Source: Candidatus Pacearchaeota archaeon
GTDB taxonomy: Archaea > Nanobdellota > Nanobdellia > Pacearchaeales > GW2011-AR1
Direction: 5' to 3'
DNA length: 32,640 bases
NCBI GenBank assembly: GCA_016866975.1
Contig: VGKP01000009.1
Coordinates: 1-32,640, forward strand
Shown: piece after piece, positions 22,554 to 29,766 of the stretch
Layout of the letters: each line of letters opens with the position of its first letter
How positions within the stretch are numbered: position 1 is the first letter of the stretch
Translations under genes and position numbers: made by a program
Notes under the pieces: generated by a model
Seen by the model: the letters and a program-made list of their open reading frames with translations, nothing else
What the model was told of the DNA's origin: nothing
Databases searched by the model: none

Positions 22554-23369
22554 ATGGGAGAGGTGATTGGCTTAATAGCCATAAAAGGAGGAGTTGGCAA
22601 GACTACTCTCGCATCCTCGCTCTCAGCCGATCTTGCCAATAATCAGGGCAAGAAAGTACTTCTTATAGATACAAACTATTCTGCGCCAAATCTTGGGATT
22701 CATATGGACTTGCTTGAACCTGAAAAGACTATCCATGATGTCCTTGCTGGCAGAACAAGGCTTGAGAGTGCAGTACATTCAAGATTTGGAGTGGACGTCA
22801 TTGCAGGAAGACCAGGAGCAGGTTTTGAGATCAATCCTTTGAAATTGAGGGATAAAATATCTAGAGCAAAAGGACTTTATGATTTTATAATCCTTGACGG
22901 TTCGCCAAGCCTAAACGAGGAGGTCCTTTCAACAATTATAGCATCAAATCATCTGTTCGTTGTAACTACTCCTGACATGCCTACACTGAGCTGTTCCATG
23001 CAGGCAGCTCAGCTTGCAAAACAGAGAGGGAAACCTGTAAAGGGTATTGTAATAAACAAGATAAGGGATCCTGCATATGAGATTTCACTTAAACATATAG
23101 AAAATTCTCTTGATATACCTGTAGTCGCAAGAATTCCCGATGATAAGGCCCAAGTCAGAGCATTATTCACAAGAATACCTCTTCCTATATACAAAAAGCG
23201 TTCCAAGTTCTCTAGAGAGATACATAATCTATCTGCTGCTTTATCTGGAAAGCCAGAAACTATATCATTCTATAAGAAATTTCTTACAGGCTTTAGAAAG
23301 GAAGAAGTCAATAGGCAGGTACTGAAAGAAGATTTTTATACCAGGACGTTTAGATCAAGATATGAGTGA
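22554..23369 (+). CDS. MinD/ParA-family ATPase
   Basis: 271 aa from the ATG (a GTG directly before it is less likely given TATA spacing). Deviant Walker A IKGGVGKTTLASS near the N-terminus with the signature lysine, switch I-like LLIDTNYSAPNLGIH, Walker B FIILDGSPSLNEE, and NKIRDPAYE near the nucleotide base site. Such ATPases position proteins or DNA, or act in Fe-S carrier or motility systems. The C-terminus is basic with many Arg/Lys and Phe (FYKKFLTGFRKEE..), perhaps membrane-touching. It overlaps the HIT gene by 8 nt, so the two are co-expressed. Its exact partner cannot be told. Confidence 0.9.
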   Translation: MGEVIGLIAIKGGVGKTTLASSLSADLANNQGKKVLLIDTNYSAPNLGIHMDLLEPEKTIHDVLAGRTRLESAVHSRFGVDVIAGRPGAGFEINPLKLRDKISRAKGLYDFIILDGSPSLNEEVLSTIIASNHLFVVTTPDMPTLSCSMQAAQLAKQRGKPVKGIVINKIRDPAYEISLKHIENSLDIPVVARIPDDKAQVRALFTRIPLPIYKKRSKFSREIHNLSAALSGKPETISFYKKFLTGFRKEEVNRQVLKEDFYTRTFRSRYE

Positions 23370-23709
23370 CTGTATTTTTTGCAAGATAGCTAGGAAAGAG
23401 CTGAAGTCGAATATGGTTGCTGAGACAGGCAATTTTATAGCAATATTGGATGCTCATCCTGTAGCTCCTGGTCATACATTGGTTATCCCAAAAAAACATC
23501 TCGTCACTCTTCTAGATATTCCTAATTCTCTTGGAGAAGAAATGCTATCCTTGTGCAAGAATCTTGCATCTGGTTTTCTTGACAATAAGACTGGCGACGC
23601 TTTTAATATAGCTATGAACAATCTGCCTCCCGCAGGGCAAGTCGTGCCTCATGCGCATATACATCTTATACCTCGAAAAGATGGAGATTCTATAAAGAGA
23701 GTTGTTTGA
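23362..23709 (+). CDS. HIT-family nucleotide hydrolase/transferase
   Basis: 115 aa. The N-terminal zinc-type start is CIFCKIARKE, with DAHPVAPGHTLVIPKKH in the middle and the histidine triad HAHIHLIPR near the C-terminus. HIT proteins hydrolyse phosphoramidates, dinucleoside polyphosphates or adenylated substrates such as aminoacyl-AMP by-products. It lacks the longer C-terminal tail of some family members but is a complete HINT-length protein. It is translationally coupled to the ATPase upstream. Confidence 0.93.
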   Translation: MSDCIFCKIARKELKSNMVAETGNFIAILDAHPVAPGHTLVIPKKHLVTLLDIPNSLGEEMLSLCKNLASGFLDNKTGDAFNIAMNNLPPAGQVVPHAHIHLIPRKDGDSIKRVV

Positions 23710-23712
23710 TTA

Positions 23713-23884
23713 TGGTGCTGGGGAGAATCGAACTCCCGATCTCGGCCTTTCGCAAATCTGCGATTCGCGAGATTTTGAGAATCTGAATCCAAGATTCTCG
23801 AGATTGCTCAAGAACCAAGGTTCTCGACAACTTCGCTAACGCAAGTTTATGAGAGCCGCGCCTTAACCACTCGGCTACAGCACC
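23713..23884 (-). tRNA. tRNA with CAU anticodon (Met elongator or Ile2) with intron
   Basis: On the minus strand the acceptor is GGTGCTG/CAGCACC with discriminator A. The anticodon stem CGGCT/GGCCG closes CTCATAA (anticodon CAU), and the T arm is GGGAG-TTCGATT-CTCCC. The G1:C72 pair argues against initiator tRNA; elongator Met and Ile2 cannot be separated by eye. A ~99-nt intron (about 23749-23847) lies after position 37. It holds two hairpins, the first starting GTCGAGAACC-tt-GGTTCTTGAGCA, which copies the outer-stem pattern of the palindromic elements. Confidence 0.88.
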
Positions 23885-23972
23885 GGTTTTAGGAAACTTA
23901 ATGGGTTTTTAAGTATACCGTAGAAATGTAGTAGCAGGAAAGTTTGATAAACCTCAAGTCCTTTGATGTTTT

Positions 23973-24185
23973 ATGGTGGAACCTACCTTGACAGATTTGA
24001 TTAGAGATATTGGTCAGATTGGCCTATGGCTTCAGACACTAGGAGTAATTGTTGTTCTTTGGATAGTATTTGAGGTATATGCGTTTTTAGTCAGAAGGAA
24101 GAGAATGAAAGAAATATATGCTATTAAAGAAGATATGAAGAGAATAGAAAAAAAGGTTGATAAGATACTTAAGAATCATTCCTGA
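23973..24185 (+). CDS. Small single-pass membrane protein
   Basis: 70 aa: a short amphipathic N-terminus, one membrane segment (about residues 20-42, LQTLGVIVVLWIVFEVYAFL), then a basic coiled-coil-like tail (RRKRMKEIYAIKEDMKRIEKK). The pattern suggests a small membrane-anchored coiled-coil or scaffold protein; no family recognised. It is convergent with eS17, overlapping its end by 10 nt. Confidence 0.6.
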   Translation: MVEPTLTDLIRDIGQIGLWLQTLGVIVVLWIVFEVYAFLVRRKRMKEIYAIKEDMKRIEKKVDKILKNHS

Positions 24186-24394
24186 GGTTCAATCACTTTC
24201 TTTGGGACTCTCTTTGCAGTCATCTTCATCTTTGTCAATCTTGCTATATACCCTGCTACCTTGTTCCTTATAGGTTTGCTAGGCATATGGCCTTGCAATA
24301 GCCTTTTATTATGATCAAAGTCTGTATTGAAGTGCTCAGTCTCAAGGAGCTGCTTGGCTGCCTTCTTTACCATTGTTGATTTTATTCTACCCAT
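24176..24394 (-). CDS. rps17e: 30S ribosomal protein eS17
   Basis: 72 aa. MGRIKSTMVKKAAKQLLE followed by DFDHNKRLLQGHMPSKPIRNKVAGYIARL is the family pattern (FxxNK..., SK..RNK.AGYITR). It is a small-subunit protein found only in archaea and eukaryotes, slightly longer than the average archaeal form because of a basic C-terminal extension (KMKMTAKRVPKK). Confidence 0.93.
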   Translation of the reverse strand: MGRIKSTMVKKAAKQLLETEHFNTDFDHNKRLLQGHMPSKPIRNKVAGYIARLTKMKMTAKRVPKKVIEPQE

Positions 24395-24502
24395 CCTATA
24401 AATGTGGAAAATAGCTTTTTAAAAGTTGCTGTGCGACATTTAAGCATCAAATTTTCTTGATGTTGGTGACTTTGGGATCCCAGACTTGTGCCGTGGATGT
24501 AA

Positions 24503-25450
24503 TCATAGTCTCTCAAATTTAAGGAGCGCACCCCATTCCTGCAGCAAAGGATGTGCCTTCTTTTCTACATCTCCTGGAGCAATAATGAATGCTGGGAGTT
24601 TCTCTGAGTGTGCTTTCTGCAAGGCTTCTATCAATTCTTCTTCTTTTATTCTTTTCTTGTCTTTCGCTATAAGGTAGAAAGCTTGTAGACCGTAAGGTGT
24701 CTTTATACTTATTTTGGCCAGGACCTCTTTTTTGTTGTCAGATATTATCTGATGCAAAGTAATGTCCTTTTTTTGTAGATGGTCTTTCACTATTTGGGCA
24801 AATGGAGAGTATACTGGCTGTTCTATTGATTGAGAGGAGAAAGGCAACTGAATTGAGACTATCTTTGTAGGAATTATAGCTCTTGGCTTTCTAGGGACTT
24901 TCTCTTTCTTCGTCTGGACATCCTCATTTGAATCATTCTCCTTATTCTGAGTGGGTAGGAGAGGAGGAGAATTTAATTCTTTTCTAGGAAAAACTAATTG
25001 TTCTATCATCTTATCTGTCTCTTGATCCGAAAGAAGGAAATACTTCCAGAATACATAGGTCTCTCCATTGATGGCAGTATTGATGGGATGAGCAAAATCT
25101 TTTATTTGCCTTAGAGCTACTCTTATCGCCGGTTCTTGCAGTTCATCTTTGAGTATCTTTTCTTTCTTTAGCAAGCTAAAAGCTTCTTTTTCTTTCGGGT
25201 TAAGATATTGAATGAAATTCTCTAATTGCCCTTCCTGGCCAGGAAGGTAGTAGAGAGACGAGCTCCCAACTTTCAAATGGGACATCAGGATACGTTTCTC
25301 ACCATATAGTTCAGAAAGAAATGCAGAGGCGAATAATGTACTCAAATTAACTGATCGAGCTATATGCACGGGGAGGCTAGGGCCCTTATTTTCCAGTGTT
25401 GAAACAATAAAGTCCTTATTTTTAATCAATCTTTGAGTATCTGTGGGCAT
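24503..25450 (-). CDS. Winged-helix protein with possible nuclease-like C-terminal domain
   Basis: 315 aa. The N-terminal ~70 residues look like a winged helix (LENKGPSLPVHIARSVNLS, then FLSELYGEKRILMSHL and a beta wing). The middle (about 75-150) is a second helical region with EAFSLLKKEKILKDELQEPA. A charged linker (about 160-195, rich in K, E, P) leads to a C-terminal alpha/beta domain (about 215-315) with VLAKISIKTPYGLQAFYLIAKD and LPAFIIAPGDV. That alternation resembles restriction-endonuclease-like folds, but I see no complete catalytic motif. Probably DNA-binding; function unknown. Confidence 0.6.
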   Translation of the reverse strand: MPTDTQRLIKNKDFIVSTLENKGPSLPVHIARSVNLSTLFASAFLSELYGEKRILMSHLKVGSSSLYYLPGQEGQLENFIQYLNPKEKEAFSLLKKEKILKDELQEPAIRVALRQIKDFAHPINTAINGETYVFWKYFLLSDQETDKMIEQLVFPRKELNSPPLLPTQNKENDSNEDVQTKKEKVPRKPRAIIPTKIVSIQLPFSSQSIEQPVYSPFAQIVKDHLQKKDITLHQIISDNKKEVLAKISIKTPYGLQAFYLIAKDKKRIKEEELIEALQKAHSEKLPAFIIAPGDVEKKAHPLLQEWGALLKFERL

Positions 25451-25486
25451 GTTACGAGGACAAAGAGAGATTATAAATATGTTTGG

Positions 25487-26614
25487 TTACTTATTTGTTA
25501 CTAGACTGTCTAATTTTATAATCAATGTATTCCAATCAAATTCTTTTACTCTCTCAAAGCCATATTGTCGAATCTTGCTTATTTGTCTCTTGTCCTTGCC
25601 TAGAGTTATATTATCTAGTATATTTGCAAGCTCTTTAGGGTCTTTCTTATTGAAGATAAATCCATTCACTCTGTCCTTTATTATATCTTTTGATGCAGGG
25701 ATATTGCTGGAGATAACGACACGTTTTCGTGCAAGGGCTTCGACGAGAACTTGCGGCATGCCTTCTGAAAGAGAAGGAAGGATGAACAAATAACCTTTGT
25801 CGATATGTGCGATCTGCTCTTTTGTGGAATAACGCTTGTCTGTTATGAGCACTCTCTTTTTGAGCTCTAGTTCGGAAATGAGCGAAAGTAATCTTTTTTT
25901 ATAGGCCGGTTCTGCTGGACCGAATATATGAAACCTAAGTGATTTGTTTTTTGTAAGCGCCAACGCTCGAATGACTATTTCAAGATTCTTTATAGGGGCT
26001 ATTCTTCCAGTATAAGATATTAATCTAGGGTCTCCTTCCTTGATAGGCTTCCTGAAAAACTCGTCTGAGATTCCATTTGGACTATAAACGATGTCTTCTT
26101 TCTTAAGGCCAAGCTTGTTCAAGTATGGAATTTCCCATTTACTGATTGCCAATACCTTGTCAAATTTTTTTATCGTAACTTTTCCCACAATATAATCATA
26201 TGCATTCACAATCCACCCTTCGTAGGCTTTTCTAGAATCTTCTCTATTGAATGGAGCATGCGTCACAAGAAATATTTTACATTTTATCTTTTTTGCCAGA
26301 TGAAGGGCCTGCAAAGTGTGAGTATGACGGTAAGAATGTACTATGATAAGATCCGGCCGAAGTTTTTTTGCTTCTTTGTAGAAATTCCAGTAGGTGAAAC
26401 TTTCCCCTCCAAGTTTGATAGCTGGGAATCTAATTACTTTTACACTTCCTATCTTTTGTCTTTCATTTATTACATTCCATGTGCCCTTTTCTCTGTTTGT
26501 TGTGAATACTGTCACATCGTGACCTAACTTTGATAGAAGCAATGATTCTCTCTTTACTCTTGCCCATACTCCACAACCGCCTGCTGAAAAAGTGCATATC
26601 TCTAGGATATTCAT
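25487..26614 (-). CDS. Glycosyltransferase, GT4 family
   Basis: 375 aa with the two Rossmann-like halves of GT-B enzymes. The N-terminus has FSAGGCGVWARVKRESLLL and LGHDVTVFT. The C-terminal half has YTGRIAPIKNLEIVIRAL, FHIFGPAE and the E-x7-E motif in LSEGMPQVLVEALARKRVVI, which binds the nucleotide-sugar donor. It is a retaining transferase likely to work in surface glycan, glycolipid or protein glycosylation. It lies 22 nt downstream of the epimerase gene on the same strand, so sugar-nucleotide making and transfer are probably co-expressed. Confidence 0.94.
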   Translation of the reverse strand: MNILEICTFSAGGCGVWARVKRESLLLSKLGHDVTVFTTNREKGTWNVINERQKIGSVKVIRFPAIKLGGESFTYWNFYKEAKKLRPDLIIVHSYRHTHTLQALHLAKKIKCKIFLVTHAPFNREDSRKAYEGWIVNAYDYIVGKVTIKKFDKVLAISKWEIPYLNKLGLKKEDIVYSPNGISDEFFRKPIKEGDPRLISYTGRIAPIKNLEIVIRALALTKNKSLRFHIFGPAEPAYKKRLLSLISELELKKRVLITDKRYSTKEQIAHIDKGYLFILPSLSEGMPQVLVEALARKRVVISSNIPASKDIIKDRVNGFIFNKKDPKELANILDNITLGKDKRQISKIRQYGFERVKEFDWNTLIIKLDSLVTNK

Positions 26615-26636
26615 AATATATCTACCTCAAACTTGC

Positions 26637-27581
26637 TTATAAATTATGGGCTTTAATTGAATCAAGTGTTTCCTTAAGGCCTTGCTCAAAAGTATATTTT
26701 GGAGTCCAGCCCAGCATTTCACGAGCTTTAGTTATATCGGCCAAGGTATTCTTAGGCTCAATGACTGCTGGGCCATGGAGTATGGGAACTTCACTCATTA
26801 ACAATCTTTTAAGAGTCTCTGCCACTTTTTTTACTGAGACATTATTGCAGTTGCCAATGTTGAAAGCCTCTCCTATTGCTGAGAGATTATTTGTCTTTGC
26901 GGCCAGGAGATTTGCCTCTGCAACATCCTTGACGAAAGTAAAATCCCTTGTTTGATTACCATCTCCATTTATGATTGGGGAGACTCCTGAAATGAATTTT
27001 AAGGCAAATTTAGGGATCAAACAGGCGTAGTCCCCTGCAGGATTTTGCCTTGGACCAAATACATTAAAATACCTTAGCGAGATAGTTTCGAGTCCATAAA
27101 GTTGAGTAAAAAGTTTGCAGTAATATTCGCCTACAAGTTTGTGCAGAGCATAAGGAGATATAGGATTTGGATGCATGGACTCTTTATATGGCAGTGTTGG
27201 CTGGTCTCCGTAAACAGAAGAGCTTGATGTGAAAATAAATCTTCTGACACCATATTTTTTAGATGCTGAAAGGATGTTCAATGTGCCATTGACATTGGCA
27301 TGATGCGTCTCTTGAGGATTTTTTATAGAGAATTGCACCCTAGGAAGAGCGGCAAGGTGGAAGACATATTCTGGTTTCTCTTTCTCAAATATATCCTCCA
27401 TGTTCTCTGTAATACTTCTCTTATAAAAAACAAACTTTGGATTGTTCATCAAGTGCAGGATATTTTGGTTCTCATTCAAGGATAAATTGTCAAGCGCTAT
27501 CACTGTATGGCCTTCTTGGACAAGCCTGTCTACAACATGACTTCCGATAAAACCTGCCCCTCCAGTAACAAGACATTTCAT
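26637..27581 (-). CDS. NAD-dependent sugar-nucleotide epimerase (GalE-like, extended SDR)
   Basis: 314 aa from MKCLVTGGAGFIGSHVVDR; a longer in-frame start 25 codons up is rejected because the TATA box GGGTTTAAAAGG (about 27599-27611, minus) fits the shorter form. Motifs: the NAD loop TGGAGFIGS, SSSSVYG, the catalytic tyrosine/lysine in SPYALHKLVGE, and RYFNVFGPRQNPAG. Enzymes of this type interconvert UDP-glucose/galactose or their N-acetyl and uronic forms; the exact substrate is not readable. It is paired with the glycosyltransferase downstream. Confidence 0.93.
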   Translation of the reverse strand: MKCLVTGGAGFIGSHVVDRLVQEGHTVIALDNLSLNENQNILHLMNNPKFVFYKRSITENMEDIFEKEKPEYVFHLAALPRVQFSIKNPQETHHANVNGTLNILSASKKYGVRRFIFTSSSSVYGDQPTLPYKESMHPNPISPYALHKLVGEYYCKLFTQLYGLETISLRYFNVFGPRQNPAGDYACLIPKFALKFISGVSPIINGDGNQTRDFTFVKDVAEANLLAAKTNNLSAIGEAFNIGNCNNVSVKKVAETLKRLLMSEVPILHGPAVIEPKNTLADITKAREMLGWTPKYTFEQGLKETLDSIKAHNL

Positions 27582-27640
27582 AATAATTCTTTGCTTTCTG
27601 GGTTTAAAAGGATTAAGAAAGAATACTATTGATAATGGTT

Positions 27641-28153
27641 CTATGGCCTCATCCAACGAATCTCATAATAACTAACATCTCCTTCGTCGTCAACAATAGC
27701 TATAAGAAGATTTTTCTTGGTCGCATGAGCTACTCTGTTTTTGGCAGCGAAATCGTGCCAGTTTGAGGACTCGTGTTCACTTGCTGTGTAAAGAATCCAT
27801 CTTGCATGATCTTCTCCGGGCTTGACGCCTTTCTCATATACTCTGAATTCTGCCCCAAATTTAAGAGCAGTCTTGACAATGTACCCTTTCTTCCTAAGAT
27901 CCGAGAAAGCAGATAGCTTGGTCTCTATCTTCTTGTCTTCCTTTCTTACTTTTACAAGCAAGCTCGAGAAAGATATACTCTTCTTGCCGGAATAGACATC
28001 CATCTTATTCTCTTTTACTAAGAACAATGCCTCTATAGGAGAATATTCTACATACTCTCCACTTTTCTCTCCAAAACATGAGCTATCCTGGAGGGTAAAG
28101 GCTTCCTGCGTGTTCGAGGTTATCTTTCTCCCGATAAAATGTGCTTGAATCAT
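27641..28153 (-). CDS. endA: tRNA-splicing endonuclease EndA
   Basis: 170 aa, the size of the homotetrameric archaeal type. The catalytic triad fits Y106 (FRVYEKG), H116 (EDHARWIL) and K147 (HATKKNLLIAIVDDEGD), with the same spacing as the well-studied Methanocaldococcus jannaschii enzyme (Tyr115, His125, Lys156). It cuts bulge-helix-bulge motifs at the ends of tRNA introns, such as those in the tRNA-Arg and tRNA-Met/Ile2 genes here. It shares a TATA box (28168-28180) with the divergent membrane-protein gene. Confidence 0.94.
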   Translation of the reverse strand: MIQAHFIGRKITSNTQEAFTLQDSSCFGEKSGEYVEYSPIEALFLVKENKMDVYSGKKSISFSSLLVKVRKEDKKIETKLSAFSDLRKKGYIVKTALKFGAEFRVYEKGVKPGEDHARWILYTASEHESSNWHDFAAKNRVAHATKKNLLIAIVDDEGDVSYYEIRWMRP

Positions 28154-28167
28154 AAAATATAATGGAC

Positions 28168-28180
28168 AAGAGTATTTATA
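28168..28180. promoter_or_regulatory. Shared bidirectional TATA box (endA / membrane protein)
   Basis: GAGTATTTATAAATGC contains the palindrome ATTTATAAAT. It is about 22 nt from the endA ATG on minus and about 25-30 nt from the ATG at 28204 on plus. Confidence 0.5.
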
Positions 28181-28203
28181 AATGCATTTTCCTTGTTTGT
28201 TTT

Positions 28204-29175
28204 ATGGGATTTGGCGAAGTTTTTGGAGAGAGCTGGAGAGATTATAAAGCTAATTTCAAAGAGATGTCTAAGGTCCAGCTCTTGTTCTATATACTTCCTT
28301 ATTTGGTTGTTACAGGCATCGTGATTTTTCTCTTCTACTCTATGGGTATATATGATGGGGTAAAGGACTTTTATACCCAAAGTATGTCAACATTGCAGGA
28401 AATAATTTCCCGGACGGTTATCGATCCTACATATTCTCCCCAGGATAGTGATATTACTGATCAATTGAGTATTTTTGTCACTAAATTATTATATGATTCC
28501 ATACCCTTTATATTAATAAGCTTATTTTTGGTAATCATAAGCTCGATTTTTGCATTATATGGATATTCAGGAATAATAACTTCTTCTGTAAAGAACAAGA
28601 AGTTCACTTTTTCAGATGCCATTTCTGAGGCTAGGAAGAATTTTGGGAAAATATTAGGGCTGTTTGCCTCCATATTTGCTATTTCTATAGTTTATTCTTT
28701 TGTTCTTATTCTTTTAGTTAGCCTGCTTCGCCCTATAGGGCTTGTCCTAGTGCTGCCATGGATTATCATCGCCGTATGGGTAGGCATTAGCTGGTCGTTC
28801 TCATTGATGTTTATAGTAGCTGAGGGCAAGGGAGTTTTCAAGTCTCTCGCATCAAGCTGGGCTTTTGTAAAAGGCAGATGGTGGAAGACTTTTGGATATA
28901 TTCTCCTATTCTGCCTGATAACATTGGCTTTCAGCATAGTAATGGGGAGAGTAAAATGGATTTTACAGGTTATTGTCCTTAATTCTTATGGATTGCCTCA
29001 GACCTTGGATCTTTACGAAATCTTTTACCTTACATTTGATGAAGTCTTTAATTATCTGGCGATAAAGGAGACTGTAGAAACTCTGATAAAACTGATATAT
29101 AACTTCCTTATTATTCCATTGAATATTCTGTTCCTAAAGAATCTTTACGTTACTTGGAAAAAGCAGAGGAAATAG
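28204..29175 (+). CDS. Multi-pass membrane protein (GPDPase membrane-domain-like)
   Basis: 323 aa from MGFGEVFGESWRDYKANF, chosen by TATA spacing over an ATG inside the promoter. About six membrane segments: residues ~32-55, ~105-135, ~160-190 with SIVYSFVLILLVSLLRPIGL, ~192-215, ~235-260 and ~300-318. The layout, with GESWRDYKANF at the start and WRWKTFGYILLFC-like text (GRWWKTFGYILLF), resembles the membrane domain of glycerophosphodiester phosphodiesterase-like or DUF7544-type proteins. Function unknown. It is followed by aIF1A on the same strand. Confidence 0.65.
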   Translation: MGFGEVFGESWRDYKANFKEMSKVQLLFYILPYLVVTGIVIFLFYSMGIYDGVKDFYTQSMSTLQEIISRTVIDPTYSPQDSDITDQLSIFVTKLLYDSIPFILISLFLVIISSIFALYGYSGIITSSVKNKKFTFSDAISEARKNFGKILGLFASIFAISIVYSFVLILLVSLLRPIGLVLVLPWIIIAVWVGISWSFSLMFIVAEGKGVFKSLASSWAFVKGRWWKTFGYILLFCLITLAFSIVMGRVKWILQVIVLNSYGLPQTLDLYEIFYLTFDEVFNYLAIKETVETLIKLIYNFLIIPLNILFLKNLYVTWKKQRK

Positions 29176-29182
29176 TTAGGAA

Positions 29183-29192
29183 GATTTAAAAG
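29183..29192 (+). promoter_or_regulatory. TATA box of the aIF1A gene
   Basis: GATTTAAAAG lies 22-31 nt before the ATG at 29214. Confidence 0.5.
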
Positions 29193-29213
29193 AAGCATCT
29201 GATTTTAAACACA

Positions 29214-29567
29214 ATGGTTGATTATGGAGATTTTGAGGAAGTCGTTGAAGGCAAGCAGATTACAACGCAAGAAGGGGAAGTAATAGCAAGAGCTAGGATG
29301 CCTCAAAAAGGAGAATATATAGGAGTCATTGTACAGAGGTTAGGGGGGAACAGGATGGAAGTACATACTACTGACGGGAAGACTCGCAATTGCAGGGTTC
29401 CTGGAAGGTTCAAAAGGACTTTGTGGCTCCGCCCGAAAGATGTTGTCTTGATAACGCCCTGGACAGATGACGATTCCAAAGGAGATGTCATATTCAAATA
29501 TAACTCTTCTGCAATAAACCAGCTTAGGAAGAAAGGAATACTGGACAGCCTCAAAAGTGATTTCTGA
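29214..29567 (+). CDS. eif1A: Translation initiation factor aIF1A
   Basis: 117 aa. An OB-fold with GEVIARARMPQKGEYIGVIVQ, the core GNRMEVHTTDGKTRNCRVPG, RFKRTLWLRPKDVVLITPW, and the C-terminal INQLRKKGIL helix typical of archaeal/eukaryotic eIF1A. It binds the A site of the small subunit and helps start-codon selection. Confidence 0.96.
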   Translation: MVDYGDFEEVVEGKQITTQEGEVIARARMPQKGEYIGVIVQRLGGNRMEVHTTDGKTRNCRVPGRFKRTLWLRPKDVVLITPWTDDDSKGDVIFKYNSSAINQLRKKGILDSLKSDF

Positions 29568-29650
29568 AAATGAAAACATTGAAGTTATACAAGAGGAGCA
29601 TTGAAACCTCTACGAAAGTGAAAGTGATTCGGTTTGAGCTTATCGAAGTG

Positions 29651-29658
29651 TTTAAATA
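29651..29658 (+). promoter_or_regulatory. TATA box of the leucine-rich leader
   Basis: TTTAAATA is centred about 25 nt upstream of the leader ATG at 29680, the spacing of a leaderless archaeal mRNA, and about 110 nt upstream of leuS. Confidence 0.55.
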
Positions 29659-29679
29659 GATAACTTAATTAGAGGTTAT

Positions 29680-29730
29680 ATGCTTCAGAATTTGCTCGCT
29701 TTTAGACTTGAATTGTTTCTCCTCTTGTGA
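29680..29730 (+). CDS. Leucine-rich leader peptide upstream of leuS
   Basis: A 16-codon ORF, MLQNLLAFRLELFLLL, then TGA. Eight of 16 residues are leucine (codons CTT, TTG, CTC), ending in three in a row. It begins at the position where transcription should start from the TATA box at 29651. Its last codons and stop fall inside the hairpin at 29715-29736, and leuS starts 36 nt after the stop. This is the layout of amino-acid-sensing leader peptides before bacterial biosynthetic or synthetase genes, where stalling at leucine codons would change the downstream structure. Translation is not shown by sequence alone; a chance T-rich ORF is possible. Confidence 0.5.
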   Translation: MLQNLLAFRLELFLLL

Positions 29731-29736
29731 GGAAAC
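29715..29736 (+). promoter_or_regulatory. Hairpin overlapping the leader stop
   Basis: GTTT-ct-CCTC-ttgt-GAGG-AAAC: an eight-pair stem with a two-base bulge. It spans the last five codons and the TGA of the leader ORF, so a ribosome stalled or terminating there would prevent or release the stem. A TATA-like ACTTATAATC (29737-29746) follows directly. Confidence 0.5.
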
Positions 29737-29766
29737 ACTTATAATCTAAGTTTTTCTATGAACACC

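Noticed and set aside
23713..23884. Initiator tRNA-Met
   Set aside because: The first pair is G1:C72 and the anticodon stem lacks three G:C pairs, unlike archaeal initiators.
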